Shown here: one piece after another, positions 34,964-43,870 of the stretch
Layout: the number at the start of each line of letters is the position of its first letter
Numbering within the stretch: position 1 is the first letter of the stretch
DNA from: CAIMUX01 sp964473865
Lineage (GTDB): Bacteria > Eisenbacteria > RBG-16-71-46 > CAIMUX01
Reading direction: 5' to 3'
Assembly: GCA_964473865.1 (NCBI GenBank)
Contig: CAYYQN010000009.1
Span: 1-64,000, forward strand
Length of the DNA: 64,000 nt
Notes under the pieces: model-generated
Database searches by the model: none
Told to the model about the DNA's origin: nothing
The model's input: the letters and a program-made list of their open reading frames with translations, nothing else
Made by a program: the position numbers and the translations under genes

Positions 34964-35137
34964 GTCTCCAAAATGCCTCCATGACCCGGGGGAGATCAGG
35001 GGACTCGGGGAGGCCGAAGGGGACGTGGACAGCGATCGCAACCCCTTGGCGGAGAACCCGTTCAGCCCCGAAGTCGCACGTCCTCACCGGGTTATGGTTT
35101 TGGCTTGGAATGGGTTCAAGTCCCGTCGACCCCGCCA
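34964..35137 (+). repeat. Right-end block, copy in element B
   Basis: 174 bases, co-linear with 29796-29970, with one net base less. The last 100 bases differ at a single position (C at 35083 against A in element A). Near identity of this block, against unrelated cargo, points to a conserved recombination end. Confidence 0.85.
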
Positions 35138-35138
35138 T
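35112..35138 (+). repeat. att-like core, copy 3 (right boundary)
   Basis: Third exact copy of GGGTTC to CCA plus T. After it the sequence no longer resembles the bases after copies 1 and 2, so this is where the chromosome resumes. Confidence 0.85.
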
Positions 35139-35402
35139 TTTTCGCGTTGCGCGTCCGTCCGCCGGTCGCAGGGTGATCACTCGCGAGGACGGGGGGCGTC
35201 CTCCCAGCGAAGCCCCGTCTCCGGCGCGTACCGCCGTCTCTCCCCCGGGGCACTTCTGGTACACTCGCACAATGGTCTTCTGTCGCACGCAGTTCTCAAC
35301 CCAGCCCTGGGAACCGGCCGGCCAGGTTCCAGGGCCCGCACAGCCTGGGCGGTCGAGGCACCGGCCCGGGTTCCGCCCGTCCGCCCTCTTCGGAGCTGCG
35401 TG

Positions 35403-36593
35403 ATGGGGACCGCGTCTTCGGAGATCACCTCCGCGCCTCGGTTCGAGTGGCTCCGTTCCGTGCCGGAGGTGCTCCGTCTCGGTCGCGACTGGGACGGTTG
35501 GCTGCGCGAGTGGGGTGTCGACAACACGTTTCTACGCTGGGACTGGATCCGCCCCTGGCTGCGTATCTACGGCCGAAAGACCGGCATCATGGTCGGACTC
35601 CTGAAGGCCGGCGACACGGTGATCGGGCTGGCTCCGCTTCAGCTGGTGCACGAGAAGGTCAGTCCGGTGGGTCCGACGCTGCGCAGCGTGCGATTCGCTG
35701 GCGATGGGCCCCTTTGCCCGGACCACCTGGTCTTGCCGGTGGTGCCCGGACAGGAGCAGACCTACGCCCGTTTGCTGGTCGCCGAGCTTGGAGCCCGGCG
35801 CGCGTCGTGGGACCGCATCGAGCTGCGGGACCTCCTCGAGACCCACTCCGCCTGGAAGGAGTTCGAGTCGGCGGCTCGAGCGGCCGGTTTCGCCCCGGTC
35901 TCTCGGCCTCGGACCCACTGCCCGTACCTCACGTTGCCGAGCACGTGGGAGGAGTACCTCGCTTCCCTGCACCTGCACCAGCGCAAGACGCTGCGCTACG
36001 GGTTCAACCGCCTGGAGCGCAAGCTTGGCGCGGTTCTGTTCGAGCCGTCCTCGATCTCCCAGGTCGACCATCTGATGTGCCGTCTCGCGACCCTTCACAA
36101 CGAGCAGTGGGAGGCGCGCGGCCGGCGGGGCGTCTTCTCGAACTCCCGATTCACTCTCTTCCATCAGATCCACGCCCGGCGGGCGTTTCGCTCGGGGCGT
36201 CTGGTCCTGTTGGCGCTGAAGACGGAGGAACGCGAGGTGGGTGTCTCGCTCGTCTTCCGGCGGGATCGAGCGGCCGAGGGATATCAGGTCGGGCACGACC
36301 CGAAGCTTCGCGAACTGGGGATCGGTTCGCTCCTGGTCGTCTCGGTGACGAAGTACGCCATCGAGCACGGCCTGAGGGAACTGGACATGCTCCGGGGTGC
36401 GGGAGACTACAAGTTTCGGATCTCGTCGGAGGAGCGGCGCGGCATCGACCTGACCATCGGACGCGGCACCGCCTCCGATCTTGCCGGCCGGCTGGCGCGG
36501 GGCAGCCGGCGGCTGACCGGAGGCGTCTTTCGCGCGGTGTTGAACCGCAAGCAGATCAACCGGGTGAAGAGGGCCCTGCGCATCCGCTCCTGA
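35403..36593 (+). CDS. FemAB/GNAT-type acyltransferase (acetyltransf_6 family)
   Basis: A 396-residue protein of the BioF2/CelD-like GNAT family. Marks: FLRWDWIRPWLRIYG near the start, the HQRKTLRYGFNRLE helix in the middle, then the acyl-CoA-binding strand and VGHDPKLRELGIGSLLVVSV and ELDMLRGAGDYKFR near the end. Relatives help make exopolysaccharide or modify cell-surface polymers. ATG 35403 follows GGAG by about 7 bases; the frame is open further upstream only through the tRNA repeat. Its target is not evident from neighbours. Confidence 0.75.
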   Translation: MGTASSEITSAPRFEWLRSVPEVLRLGRDWDGWLREWGVDNTFLRWDWIRPWLRIYGRKTGIMVGLLKAGDTVIGLAPLQLVHEKVSPVGPTLRSVRFAGDGPLCPDHLVLPVVPGQEQTYARLLVAELGARRASWDRIELRDLLETHSAWKEFESAARAAGFAPVSRPRTHCPYLTLPSTWEEYLASLHLHQRKTLRYGFNRLERKLGAVLFEPSSISQVDHLMCRLATLHNEQWEARGRRGVFSNSRFTLFHQIHARRAFRSGRLVLLALKTEEREVGVSLVFRRDRAAEGYQVGHDPKLRELGIGSLLVVSVTKYAIEHGLRELDMLRGAGDYKFRISSEERRGIDLTIGRGTASDLAGRLARGSRRLTGGVFRAVLNRKQINRVKRALRIRS

Positions 36594-36704
36594 GGGTTCA
36601 CACGGAAAGGAGTCCCGGGACGTGCTGATGCCTTGCTTGGCAAGCGCCTCCGCGATGACCCGACTTGCGGAGTCCCCCGCGTCTCCCGGGGCCTGCTGAG
36701 GGAA

Positions 36705-37436
36705 ATGACCGTTCGCGCGACCCCAAGACTGGATGGGAAGCAGGTCCTCACCCTCCTTGCGGTAATGGTCCCGCTCGCGCTGCTCTGGTCCACCTGGGTG
36801 GTCTGGCCGCTCAAGATCCTGGTGGTGTTCTTCCACGAGTTGAGCCACGGACTCGCGGCGATCCTCACGGGTGGATCGATCGCCCGCATCGAGGTCGTCC
36901 GAGAACAGGGCGGCCTCTGCGTGACCCGGGGCGGCAACGGCTTCCTGACGCTGTCGGCGGGCTATCTGGGGAGCGCGGTCTGGGGAAGCCTCGCGCTGCT
37001 GCTGTCCAGCCGCACGCGGCTGGATCGCCTGGCCACGGTGGCGATGGGCGGTCTCATCCTGTTGGCCGTGCTGATCTGGGTTCGGCCGATCCTGGGCTTC
37101 GGGTTCGGCTTTCATCTGCTGGCCGGTCTGGTGATCCTGGCCATGGGCGCCCGCCTGCCGGAGCGCGTCAACGACATCTTCCTGAGGGTCTTCGGCCTCA
37201 CCAGTTGTCTGTATGCGGTGCTCGACATCTGGTCCGATACCATCAGTCGGTCCCGTCTGCGTTCCGATGCCCGCTTGCTGGCCGAAATGACCCACATTCC
37301 AACGGTGGTCTGGGGCGGCTTCTGGATCCTCGTCGCCCTGACCCTGGCGGCTGTGTCTCTGGCGAAGTGCTGCCGCATCCGGCAATCCGCCGAGCCCCCC
37401 CCGACCGGCGCCCGGTCCGTGGGCCCCACCGGGTAG
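36705..37436 (+). CDS. M50B-like membrane metalloprotease
   Basis: A 243-residue integral membrane protein with about six hydrophobic segments. The second segment carries VVFFHELSHGLAAILTGG, the HExxH zinc motif of peptidase M50B. A third ligand is likely in the C-terminal half (VLDIWSD, by position). Unlike site-2 proteases with PDZ domains, this is a short form of unknown substrate. ATG 36705 is my choice because residues then begin at a plausible N-terminus; TTG 36633 is in frame but has no clear ribosome site. No obvious operon partner. Confidence 0.65.
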   Translation: MTVRATPRLDGKQVLTLLAVMVPLALLWSTWVVWPLKILVVFFHELSHGLAAILTGGSIARIEVVREQGGLCVTRGGNGFLTLSAGYLGSAVWGSLALLLSSRTRLDRLATVAMGGLILLAVLIWVRPILGFGFGFHLLAGLVILAMGARLPERVNDIFLRVFGLTSCLYAVLDIWSDTISRSRLRSDARLLAEMTHIPTVVWGGFWILVALTLAAVSLAKCCRIRQSAEPPPTGARSVGPTG

Positions 37437-37724
37437 AGCCGCCCGCGGAGTGGTGATGGCGGCCCGCCGCAGCGGTCCGCGCCGGGTTCCGAGTCGCCCG
37501 CCGTCTCCGGTGAGTGGGCTAATGTGAAGCATCCATTGGAGATATTGGTGATAGCGGACCCGGGCGCTCGCGGCTTTCGGCCCCCCCGTGAAGCCCGACT
37601 CGCGGTGAGCTTCGACCCCGGTCAAGCCGTTCCTCCTTCGCAACCTGGGCGGGTCTACCGACGTACAGTGGGTCCGGGTTGCCACGGTTCGAAGTGACCG
37701 GTTCCCTGCCCCCGGGAGGACTCG

Positions 37725-38924
37725 ATGAAAAAGCGGCTCCGTTGGATCGTTCCTCTTGTGATCGTCACCGTCGCGGCCGGGGCGTTCTTCGCGCGGCCCC
37801 GTCGTGCGCGCACCCCTTCCCCCGCGGAGGCGGTGGCGTCGACGCAGACGGACAGCCGCCGCGCCCGGGCGGAGATCGATACCGTTTCCGTTCGGCTGGC
37901 GGAGACCGGGCTCATCCAGCCGAAGACCATGGTGCTGGTGAAATCGATGGTGAGCGGAAAGGTGGTTCGCCTCCATGTCCGCGAAGGGCAGGACGTGGCG
38001 CGCGGCGATCTCCTGGCCGCGGTCGGTCCGGACATGGCGCAGGCCCGCACCGTCGCGAGCCTCAAGAGCGGATACGGCCGGGCCAAGGTGGACCTCGAGC
38101 GCTCCCGGCAGGACTATGAGCGGGATCTCGAGCTGCATGCCAATGGCCACATCTCGGATGCGAAGCTGAAGCTCTCGCAGGATGCATACGACATCGCCAG
38201 GATCGAGTACCAGTCCGCGCATGAGCAATTGCAGCTGGCGGCGGAGGACGGGGTGACCGTGGACGAGGCCGAGCCGCAGGCCGGGCGGCTTCTCGACATC
38301 CTGGCCCCCTGCGCGGGAACCATCATCAACCTCGACATCGAAGAGGGCGAGATCGTGACCTCGGGCGCGGTCTCCTACACCAGCGGCACGACGCTCATGA
38401 CCATTGCCGACCTCTCCGTCATGCAGATCAAGGCGGGCGTCAACGAGGTTGACATCGGCAAGATTCGCCGAGGCCAGGCCGTGAAGATCGACGTGGATGC
38501 CTACCCGGGCGTTACCTTCGAGGGCCGTATCGCCAGTGTGGCGCCGGCGGCTCGCGACGAAGAGGGAGTGAAGATCTTCGACGTCGAGATCGACATCACC
38601 GAGTCCGACGCCCGGCTGCGCCCGAACATGACGGCCAACATCGAGATCCAGGGGGATCACCGCGCCGGTGTGCTCGCCATTCCGATCGAAGCGGCCTTCA
38701 AGAAGCAGGGGCGCTATGTCGCCTATGTCTTCGACGGAAGCCCTCAAGAACCGGTCGCGCGGGACATCGTGACCGGCGTTGCCAACATCGAGAAGATCGA
38801 GATCGTGTCCGGCCTGGCCGCGGGGGAGGTCGTGGCTCGATACGATCCGGAGCTCGAGGGTCGGGACAACTCCGAAGACGCTCTGCGCCGCCGGCGCATG
38901 GCCGCCGGCGCCCGGAACCGGTGA
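37725..38924 (+). CDS. HlyD/MacA-like periplasmic adaptor
   Basis: A 399-residue membrane-fusion protein. One N-terminal membrane segment (about 3-20) is followed by the lipoyl half-motif (KSMVSGKVVRLHVREGQDV), an alpha hairpin (about 105-200), the second lipoyl half (ILAPCAGTIINLDIEEGEIV) and beta-barrel domains. It starts at ATG 37725 after GGAGGA. It overlaps the ABC ATPase gene by four bases. With the next three genes it forms a MacAB-like tripartite efflux or export system; no outer-membrane TolC gene is in the window. The 288-base upstream region shows no gene. Confidence 0.85.
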   Translation: MKKRLRWIVPLVIVTVAAGAFFARPRRARTPSPAEAVASTQTDSRRARAEIDTVSVRLAETGLIQPKTMVLVKSMVSGKVVRLHVREGQDVARGDLLAAVGPDMAQARTVASLKSGYGRAKVDLERSRQDYERDLELHANGHISDAKLKLSQDAYDIARIEYQSAHEQLQLAAEDGVTVDEAEPQAGRLLDILAPCAGTIINLDIEEGEIVTSGAVSYTSGTTLMTIADLSVMQIKAGVNEVDIGKIRRGQAVKIDVDAYPGVTFEGRIASVAPAARDEEGVKIFDVEIDITESDARLRPNMTANIEIQGDHRAGVLAIPIEAAFKKQGRYVAYVFDGSPQEPVARDIVTGVANIEKIEIVSGLAAGEVVARYDPELEGRDNSEDALRRRRMAAGARNR

Positions 38925-39613
38925 GGCCGACCGTGTTGATTGCCACGGAAGGAGTGCGGAAGACCTACGACCTCGGCGCGGTTCAGGTGGAGGCGTTGCG
39001 GGGCGTGACCGTGAGCATCGACGAGGGTGAGTATGTCGCCATCATGGGCCCTTCCGGTTCCGGAAAGTCGACCCTGATGCACATTCTGGGCTGTCTCGAC
39101 ACGCCGACCTCGGGCCGCTACCAGCTTGGCGGACGCGAGGTGGGCGGCCTCACCGGGCGGCGCCTCGCGCGGGTGCGAAACGAGGAAATCGGGTTCGTCT
39201 TCCAGAACTTCAATCTGCTCCCGCGGATCGACCTCGTCTCCAACGTCGCGCTCCCGCTGACCTACGGCGGCGGCGTCCCCAAGAAAGAGAGACGGGCGCG
39301 GGCCAGCGAGCTCTTGACTCGGCTCGGGCTGGGCCATCGCCTGCGCCATCGCCCCAACGAACTCTCCGGGGGAGAACGGCAGCGCGCCTCGATTGCGCGG
39401 GCGCTGGTCAACCGGCCGCGCATCGTGCTGGCGGATGAGCCGACGGGGAACCTCGACTCCCGGACCGGCAAGGAGATCATGGAGATCCTCGACGGTCTCG
39501 GCCGGGAGGGAACGACCATCATTCTCGTCACGCACGATGCCGGAGTCGCCGCCCATGCCCACCGGACCATCCAGATCGAGGACGGAATGGTGGCCCGCGA
39601 GGACCGATCGTGA
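38921..39613 (+). CDS. ABC transporter ATP-binding protein (MacB/LolD type)
   Basis: A 230-residue ATPase. Walker A GPSGSGKST (about 43), Q-loop FVFQNFNLLPR, signature LSGGERQR, Walker B IVLADEPTGNLDS and H-loop VTHD are all intact. The pattern LADEPTGNLD is typical of the LolD/MacB/FtsE class that powers FtsX-type permeases. Start is GTG 38921, overlapping the stop of the adaptor gene (GTGA). It ends overlapping the permease start by four bases (GTGA). Confidence 0.93.
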   Translation: MRPTVLIATEGVRKTYDLGAVQVEALRGVTVSIDEGEYVAIMGPSGSGKSTLMHILGCLDTPTSGRYQLGGREVGGLTGRRLARVRNEEIGFVFQNFNLLPRIDLVSNVALPLTYGGGVPKKERRARASELLTRLGLGHRLRHRPNELSGGERQRASIARALVNRPRIVLADEPTGNLDSRTGKEIMEILDGLGREGTTIILVTHDAGVAAHAHRTIQIEDGMVAREDRS

Positions 39614-40842
39614 ATCTCCTCGAGAGCATCGACGCCGGCGGGCGCGCCATGGCCGCCAACAAGGCTCGGGCGGTGATCACCGGAGTGGGGATCGTCCTCG
39701 GCGTCTCCTCGGTGGTCACCCTGCTCTCGGTCATGCGGGGAGGACAGCAGCAGACCGAAGCGTTCTTCGCGGAACTCGGCGGCGCCACGGAGCTGCGGAT
39801 CACCAACACCCATACCGACCGGGTCTTCCGCACCGCCGCGGAACGGGCCTCCGAACGTCTGACCTACCGAGACGCCAAGGCCATCCTTCGCGAGTGCCCC
39901 TCCGTCCGGACGGTCGATCCCGAGATGACGAGGTTCTTCAATACCGCGTATCGGGAGAAGACCTTCCTGATGAAGGTCCTCGGAACGACGTCCCACTATC
40001 CCTACGCCGACGACATCTTCATCGAGCGCGGCCGCTTCATCACCGATGCCGACTGTGAGAACTACGCGAATGTGGTGATGATCGGGTCGACCTACAAGTC
40101 CGATCTCTTTGGCGACGAGGATCCTCTGGGCCGGACAATCCAGATTCGGGGGGTGCCGTTTGTCGTGGTCGGCGTCATGGAGAAGAAGGAGTTCTATTTC
40201 CGCGGAGGCGGGAACGGCGACCGCAACGTCCTGGAGTGGCTGAACCGGAGCCTGTACATGCCGATCACGACCATGACGAAGCGGTTCACTGTCCACGACC
40301 GGCTCGATGGGCTCGAGATCAGTGCAACGTCCGTGGAGGCGGTCCCGGACCTGACGGAGGAGGCGCGCACGGTCTTGAAACGCCTGCACGGGGTCGATGA
40401 TTTCACGATCGAGTCGAAGTCGGGGCAGTTGGCTGCGCAGAACGAGGAGGGCCAGTTCTTCAACATCGTCTTCTCGGCGGTGGCGTTCGTCTCCCTCTTC
40501 GTGGGCGGGGTCGTGATCGCCAACATCATGCTGGCCTCGATCCGGGAGCGGATCCGGGAGATCGGGGTGCGCAAGGCGATCGGGGCCAGCGGCTATGACG
40601 TCTTCGTCGAGTTCCTGGTCGAAGCGCTGGTGATCACCACCACGGGCGGGATCGTGGGACTGCTGCTCGGCATTGGGTTGAGCGCGGCGGTCGACCGATT
40701 CCTGGGGATGCCGGCGCCCCTCTCGCCCATGACCCTCGTGGTGGCGCTCGCGACCTCGGTCGGCGTGGGGCTCGTCTTCGGCATGGTTCCGGCGATTCGC
40801 GCCGCCCGGCTGAATCCCGTTGAAGCGTTGCACTACGAGTAG
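39610..40842 (+). CDS. FtsX-like ABC transporter permease (MacB_PCD), first of two
   Basis: A 410-residue membrane protein with the MacB topology: one N-terminal helix (ARAVITGVGIVLGVSSVVTLLSV), a periplasmic domain (about 45-290) and three C-terminal helices with SIRERIREIGVRKAIGASGYDV before helices 3 and 4. It starts at GTG 39610 coupled to the ATPase. The second permease gene follows after 15 bases; the two could form a heterodimer. Confidence 0.88.
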   Translation: MNLLESIDAGGRAMAANKARAVITGVGIVLGVSSVVTLLSVMRGGQQQTEAFFAELGGATELRITNTHTDRVFRTAAERASERLTYRDAKAILRECPSVRTVDPEMTRFFNTAYREKTFLMKVLGTTSHYPYADDIFIERGRFITDADCENYANVVMIGSTYKSDLFGDEDPLGRTIQIRGVPFVVVGVMEKKEFYFRGGGNGDRNVLEWLNRSLYMPITTMTKRFTVHDRLDGLEISATSVEAVPDLTEEARTVLKRLHGVDDFTIESKSGQLAAQNEEGQFFNIVFSAVAFVSLFVGGVVIANIMLASIRERIREIGVRKAIGASGYDVFVEFLVEALVITTTGGIVGLLLGIGLSAAVDRFLGMPAPLSPMTLVVALATSVGVGLVFGMVPAIRAARLNPVEALHYE

Positions 40843-40857
40843 GCGGAGAGGATCCGG

Positions 40858-42111
40858 ATGGACCTGATCGAGAGTATCGGGAGCGGGCTCACGGCGATCC
40901 GCACGCACACCCTCCGCTCGGTGCTGACGCTGGTCGGGATCATCGTGGGGGTGGCGTCGGTGGTGGCGATGTTCTCTTTCGTGAACGGGGTCAAGGCGCG
41001 GGTGTTGGAGGACTTCGCCAACTCGGGGTTCGACAATGTCTTCTTCGTCGCCAACCGCCGGCCGGACAATCCGGACAACGTGGCCCGCCTCAAGGCTTCC
41101 GTGGGCCTGTCCTTCCACGACACCGAGGTCCTGCGCCGGGAGGTGCCCGAGATTCTCTATCTCTGTCCGACCACGGAGTCCGGTCTCGTGGCCCGGGCGG
41201 GCAGCGAGGCGCGGCGCGTAGAGACGTTTGGGGTCAGCCCGGACGGGTTCCCGCTTCTCAAGCTCGATCTGGGCGAGGGCCGCGAGATCTCGTGGGCCGA
41301 CCTGGAGACGAATGCGCATGCGTGTGTCCTGGGAGAGATCATCAAGGAGAGGCTCTTCGGTTCCGCAAACGCCGTCGGGCAGTCGGTTCGGTTGGGGGAT
41401 GAGCGGTTTACGGTCGTCGGGGTGTTGCGGATGAAGCAGTTCAGCCCGATGTTCGGTCGCAGCGGGCAGGAGGAGTACCACGAGAAGATCTACATCCCGG
41501 TCACCACGGCCATGCACTACCTGACCGGGACCAAACGGCTTGCGTACTTTGCGATCCGCCTTCGCAACGGGACTGACATTCCGGCCGCCTACCAGAAGAT
41601 CCACTCCATCCTGCTGCGTGAGCACCGGCAGATCGAGGACTTCCAGATCGAGAACGTGGCCGAGAACATCGCCGAAGCGCTGCGGGCGGTGGACCGGGTG
41701 GCCCGGACCTGGAGCCTGATTCTCGGCTCGGTCGCAACGATTTCCCTCCTCGTCGGCGGCATCGGGCTGCTCTCGGTACTCCTCATCTCAGTCCACGAGC
41801 GGATCCGGGAGATCGGCATCCGAAAGGCGATCGGGGCCGATGATTCCGCAGTCTTTCGACAGTTCCTGGTCGAGTCGGTCACGCTCAGCGCGGTGGGCGG
41901 CGTCATCGGACTCCTGCTGGGGGCCGGGCTGTGTCGCCTGATCACCTTCTTCGCGCAACGGGCCGGTCAGGCGTTCGACATTCCGGTCTCGGGCACCGGG
42001 GCGCTCCTCGGGGTCGGTTTTGCGCTTGGCGTCGGCGTGCTGTTCGGCTGGTACCCCGCCTTCCTGGCGTCTCGCCTGGACCCCATTGCCGCGATCAGCC
42101 GGAACGCGTGA
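40858..42111 (+). CDS. FtsX-like ABC transporter permease (MacB_PCD), second of two
   Basis: A 417-residue paralogue of the previous gene with the same layout: RSVLTLVGIIVGVASVVAMF near the start, the periplasmic domain, and the cytoplasmic signature HERIREIGIRKAIGADD before the last two helices. ATG 40858 follows GGCGGAGAGG. It is the last gene of the four-gene export operon. Substrate is unknown; MacAB-type systems move lipopeptides, lipoproteins or antibiotics. Confidence 0.88.
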   Translation: MDLIESIGSGLTAIRTHTLRSVLTLVGIIVGVASVVAMFSFVNGVKARVLEDFANSGFDNVFFVANRRPDNPDNVARLKASVGLSFHDTEVLRREVPEILYLCPTTESGLVARAGSEARRVETFGVSPDGFPLLKLDLGEGREISWADLETNAHACVLGEIIKERLFGSANAVGQSVRLGDERFTVVGVLRMKQFSPMFGRSGQEEYHEKIYIPVTTAMHYLTGTKRLAYFAIRLRNGTDIPAAYQKIHSILLREHRQIEDFQIENVAENIAEALRAVDRVARTWSLILGSVATISLLVGGIGLLSVLLISVHERIREIGIRKAIGADDSAVFRQFLVESVTLSAVGGVIGLLLGAGLCRLITFFAQRAGQAFDIPVSGTGALLGVGFALGVGVLFGWYPAFLASRLDPIAAISRNA

Positions 42112-42146
42112 GGTCGGCCGACGCTGCGATCGCGACGCGACACGTG

Positions 42147-42175
42147 TTGACATCGTCCCGGGGATCGGCTAGAAT
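42147..42175 (+). promoter_or_regulatory. Strong sigma70-type promoter of the PEP-CTERM gene
   Basis: TTGACA (42147-42152), 17-base spacer, TAGAAT (42170-42175): one mismatch to consensus in all. The gene starts at 42248. Confidence 0.7.
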
Positions 42176-42247
42176 CTCCGCCGCGTGGGACACGTGACGC
42201 CCAAGGCACCAATGGGTAAATCCCGCGGGCAGGAAAGAGAGGGAACC

Positions 42248-43024
42248 ATGAAACGAATTTCCATGAGCATCACGGCTGCCGTGATCATGCTGGCGTTGGC
42301 GGGTCCATCGCCTGCAGCGACCCTGAGCTTCTTCAACAACGGCGCCTACGTCGATGTGGGAGAGGAGGGTGCCCACTTCCGGGCCGATCTGGTGAGCATG
42401 GGGCACACCGTGGTGGACTTTACAGGGATCACCGCGTCGGACTTCACTGCGGCCACCTCTGCGGGCCAGGTCCTGGTGTTTCCGGAGATGGAGATCGCGG
42501 AGCTGGTTGTGGACCTGGATGCCGCCGGCCTGGCGGTCCTGAACTCCTTCGTGGCCGGGGGCGGGCACATGGTGCAGGCGAACGCCTGGCAGGGCAACAT
42601 CGGTCTCCCCAATGCGATCTTTGGCTACAGCCTGTCGCAGGTAGGCACCATCGGGGCGACCGACCTCGACGGCGCGGCCGCGGCCGGGACGCCGTTCGCC
42701 GGCGGGCCGGCCGTCCTGCCCGGAAGCGATGCCGTGGAAGGAGTGCTGTCGTCCTCCCTGCCGGTAGGCGCGCGGAACTTCTACCACGGCGATTATGCCG
42801 GACTGGATTGCTCCGCGGTGTTTGGCGTCCAGTACGGTCTGGGCTGCTACACGTACCTGGGATTCGACTGGTATGAGACGCCGACGTCTGCCGAGTGGTT
42901 CGACGTGGCCCAGAGCGGGCTGCAAAGCTGTGTGCACGTCGTTCCCGAACCCTCGGCGCTGCTGCTGCTGGGCGTCGGCCTGATCGGCGCGGCCGCCTTG
43001 TTCCGGAGGACGAAGGGCAACTGA
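42248..43024 (+). CDS. PEP-CTERM sorting domain protein
   Basis: A 258-residue secreted protein. A Sec signal (about 1-23, ending PSPAA) is followed by a body with the look of a DUF4350/ThuA-like glutamine-amidotransferase fold (VLVFPEME, FVAGGGHMVQAN). The C-terminal tail is VPEPSALLLLGVGLIGAAAL followed by RRTKGN, a typical PEP-CTERM signal removed by exosortase. No exosortase is in the window. ATG 42248 follows GAGAGGGAACC. The strong promoter upstream and the single-gene layout suggest high, independent expression. Confidence 0.85.
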   Translation: MKRISMSITAAVIMLALAGPSPAATLSFFNNGAYVDVGEEGAHFRADLVSMGHTVVDFTGITASDFTAATSAGQVLVFPEMEIAELVVDLDAAGLAVLNSFVAGGGHMVQANAWQGNIGLPNAIFGYSLSQVGTIGATDLDGAAAAGTPFAGGPAVLPGSDAVEGVLSSSLPVGARNFYHGDYAGLDCSAVFGVQYGLGCYTYLGFDWYETPTSAEWFDVAQSGLQSCVHVVPEPSALLLLGVGLIGAAALFRRTKGN

Positions 43025-43168
43025 CCGACCGCCGACCCGGGGCGGGGGATCAGGATACACTGACGGGATCGCTGGGCGCGGTCCACTGATTCCCCGCCTC
43101 CTTCATTGTCTTCCTTCCTTCCGTCCTTCCCCGCGATGCTGCAGATCCGCGCGTAGCTCAGCGGGCCG

Positions 43169-43870
43169 CTACCGATAGATGGCCTTGATCGTTCCCCAGC
43201 TGTTCGATTCGCTCGGAGTCGGCTCCCCGGGGATGGACTCGATGAAGTCGAACCGGACGTTGCCGGTTACCGTGCCCACGGAGATGCCGCCGAACGAGAG
43301 CGAGATGGACTGACCGGCCCAGGCCGCCAGGTCCACCACGATCGGGCCGGTCCAGATCGGGTAGGTGTTGTTGGCGGTGACCATCTCCAGGCTCCACACC
43401 TCGGTGCCGTTCACTGCGACATAGACGTGGTCCCCGTCCGGCGGGACGTCGTCCGCATCCGGACGGAACGACACGTAGAAGAACGACAGGCTGGTTTCAT
43501 CAATCGGCACCTGCAACGTCTGAGTGACCGACGATGTGACCGCAAACGCCTGGCCGTAGCTGTCGTAGCAGTATCCGCCGGCCCAGTAGTCGAAGTACCC
43601 GTCCCAGGAAGAGACGTACCAGGCGGAGGCAAAGTCCCCGATCCACTCACAGTCGGGGCTGTTGCTCGCTTCGGTCCAGGCCGAGGCCGGCGGCGGACCC
43701 TGCTCGAAGCTGCCGTCGTTGATCAGGCCGCGCGAGCCGGCAGGCGCGTTCTGCTGGTAGAACACGGCCGGAACCCAGGTTCCGTCCCGATCCAGGGAAG
43801 CGGCGGCCGCGACTCCGGCGCAGAGCGACAAGAGAGCGAGGAGCGATACGAGACTGGCAACCGGTTTCAT
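43169..43870 (-). CDS. Secreted protein with carbohydrate-binding-like domain, unknown function
   Basis: A 233-residue protein with a Sec signal (ending GVAAAASL). The body is beta-rich and aromatic, with the pattern LINDGSFEQG at the start, common in CBM-like or MAM-type jelly-roll domains, and QTLQVPIDETSLSFFYVSF strands. No sorting tail is clear, though the end is basic. ATG 43870 is preferred to ATG 43876: both follow AAGGAGGA, but only the former has normal spacing (about 7). Convergent with the PEP-CTERM gene. Confidence 0.6.
   Translation of the reverse strand: MKPVASLVSLLALLSLCAGVAAAASLDRDGTWVPAVFYQQNAPAGSRGLINDGSFEQGPPPASAWTEASNSPDCEWIGDFASAWYVSSWDGYFDYWAGGYCYDSYGQAFAVTSSVTQTLQVPIDETSLSFFYVSFRPDADDVPPDGDHVYVAVNGTEVWSLEMVTANNTYPIWTGPIVVDLAAWAGQSISLSFGGISVGTVTGNVRFDFIESIPGEPTPSESNSWGTIKAIYR

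Larger units (their letters stand above)
29971..35137 (+). mobile_element. Element B: second tRNA-Asp-associated island without an integrase
   Basis: The 5.2-kb segment between core copies 2 and 3. Contents: a DUF234-type ATPase gene and a frameshifted SWIM-SNF2 helicase, both on +, and a 174-base right-end block shared with element A. Its left end keeps TAATCT, a similar ATGA.TTGC stretch and the GTCTCCATGACTC motif. No recombinase is encoded. Cargo differs completely from element A, while both ends are shared, as in a family of related elements. Confidence 0.7.
34815..35402. other. End of element B and chromosome resumption (non-coding)
   Basis: 588 bases. 34964-35137 is the right-end block with core copy 3. 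The chromosome resumes at 35138. A TGGTACACT extended -10 (35257-35265) precedes an ATG at 35272 with no ribosome site; that 43-codon frame stops at TGA overlapping the ATG of the next gene. It could be a leaderless leader peptide, but I do not call it a gene. Confidence 0.4.

Noticed and set aside
24662..35137. CRISPR array in the accessory region
   Set aside because: The repeats are three copies about 5 kb apart, not regularly spaced short repeats; no cas genes.
35532..38747. Long minus-strand open frame opposite the FemAB-like, M50B-like and adaptor genes
   Set aside because: Low-complexity translation, antisense to recognised domains, no start site support.
43153..43165. tRNA-like GTAGCTCAGCGGG near the end of the PEP-CTERM gene
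   Set aside because: No matching acceptor stem, anticodon arm or T arm follows; it overlaps the end of the convergent gene.
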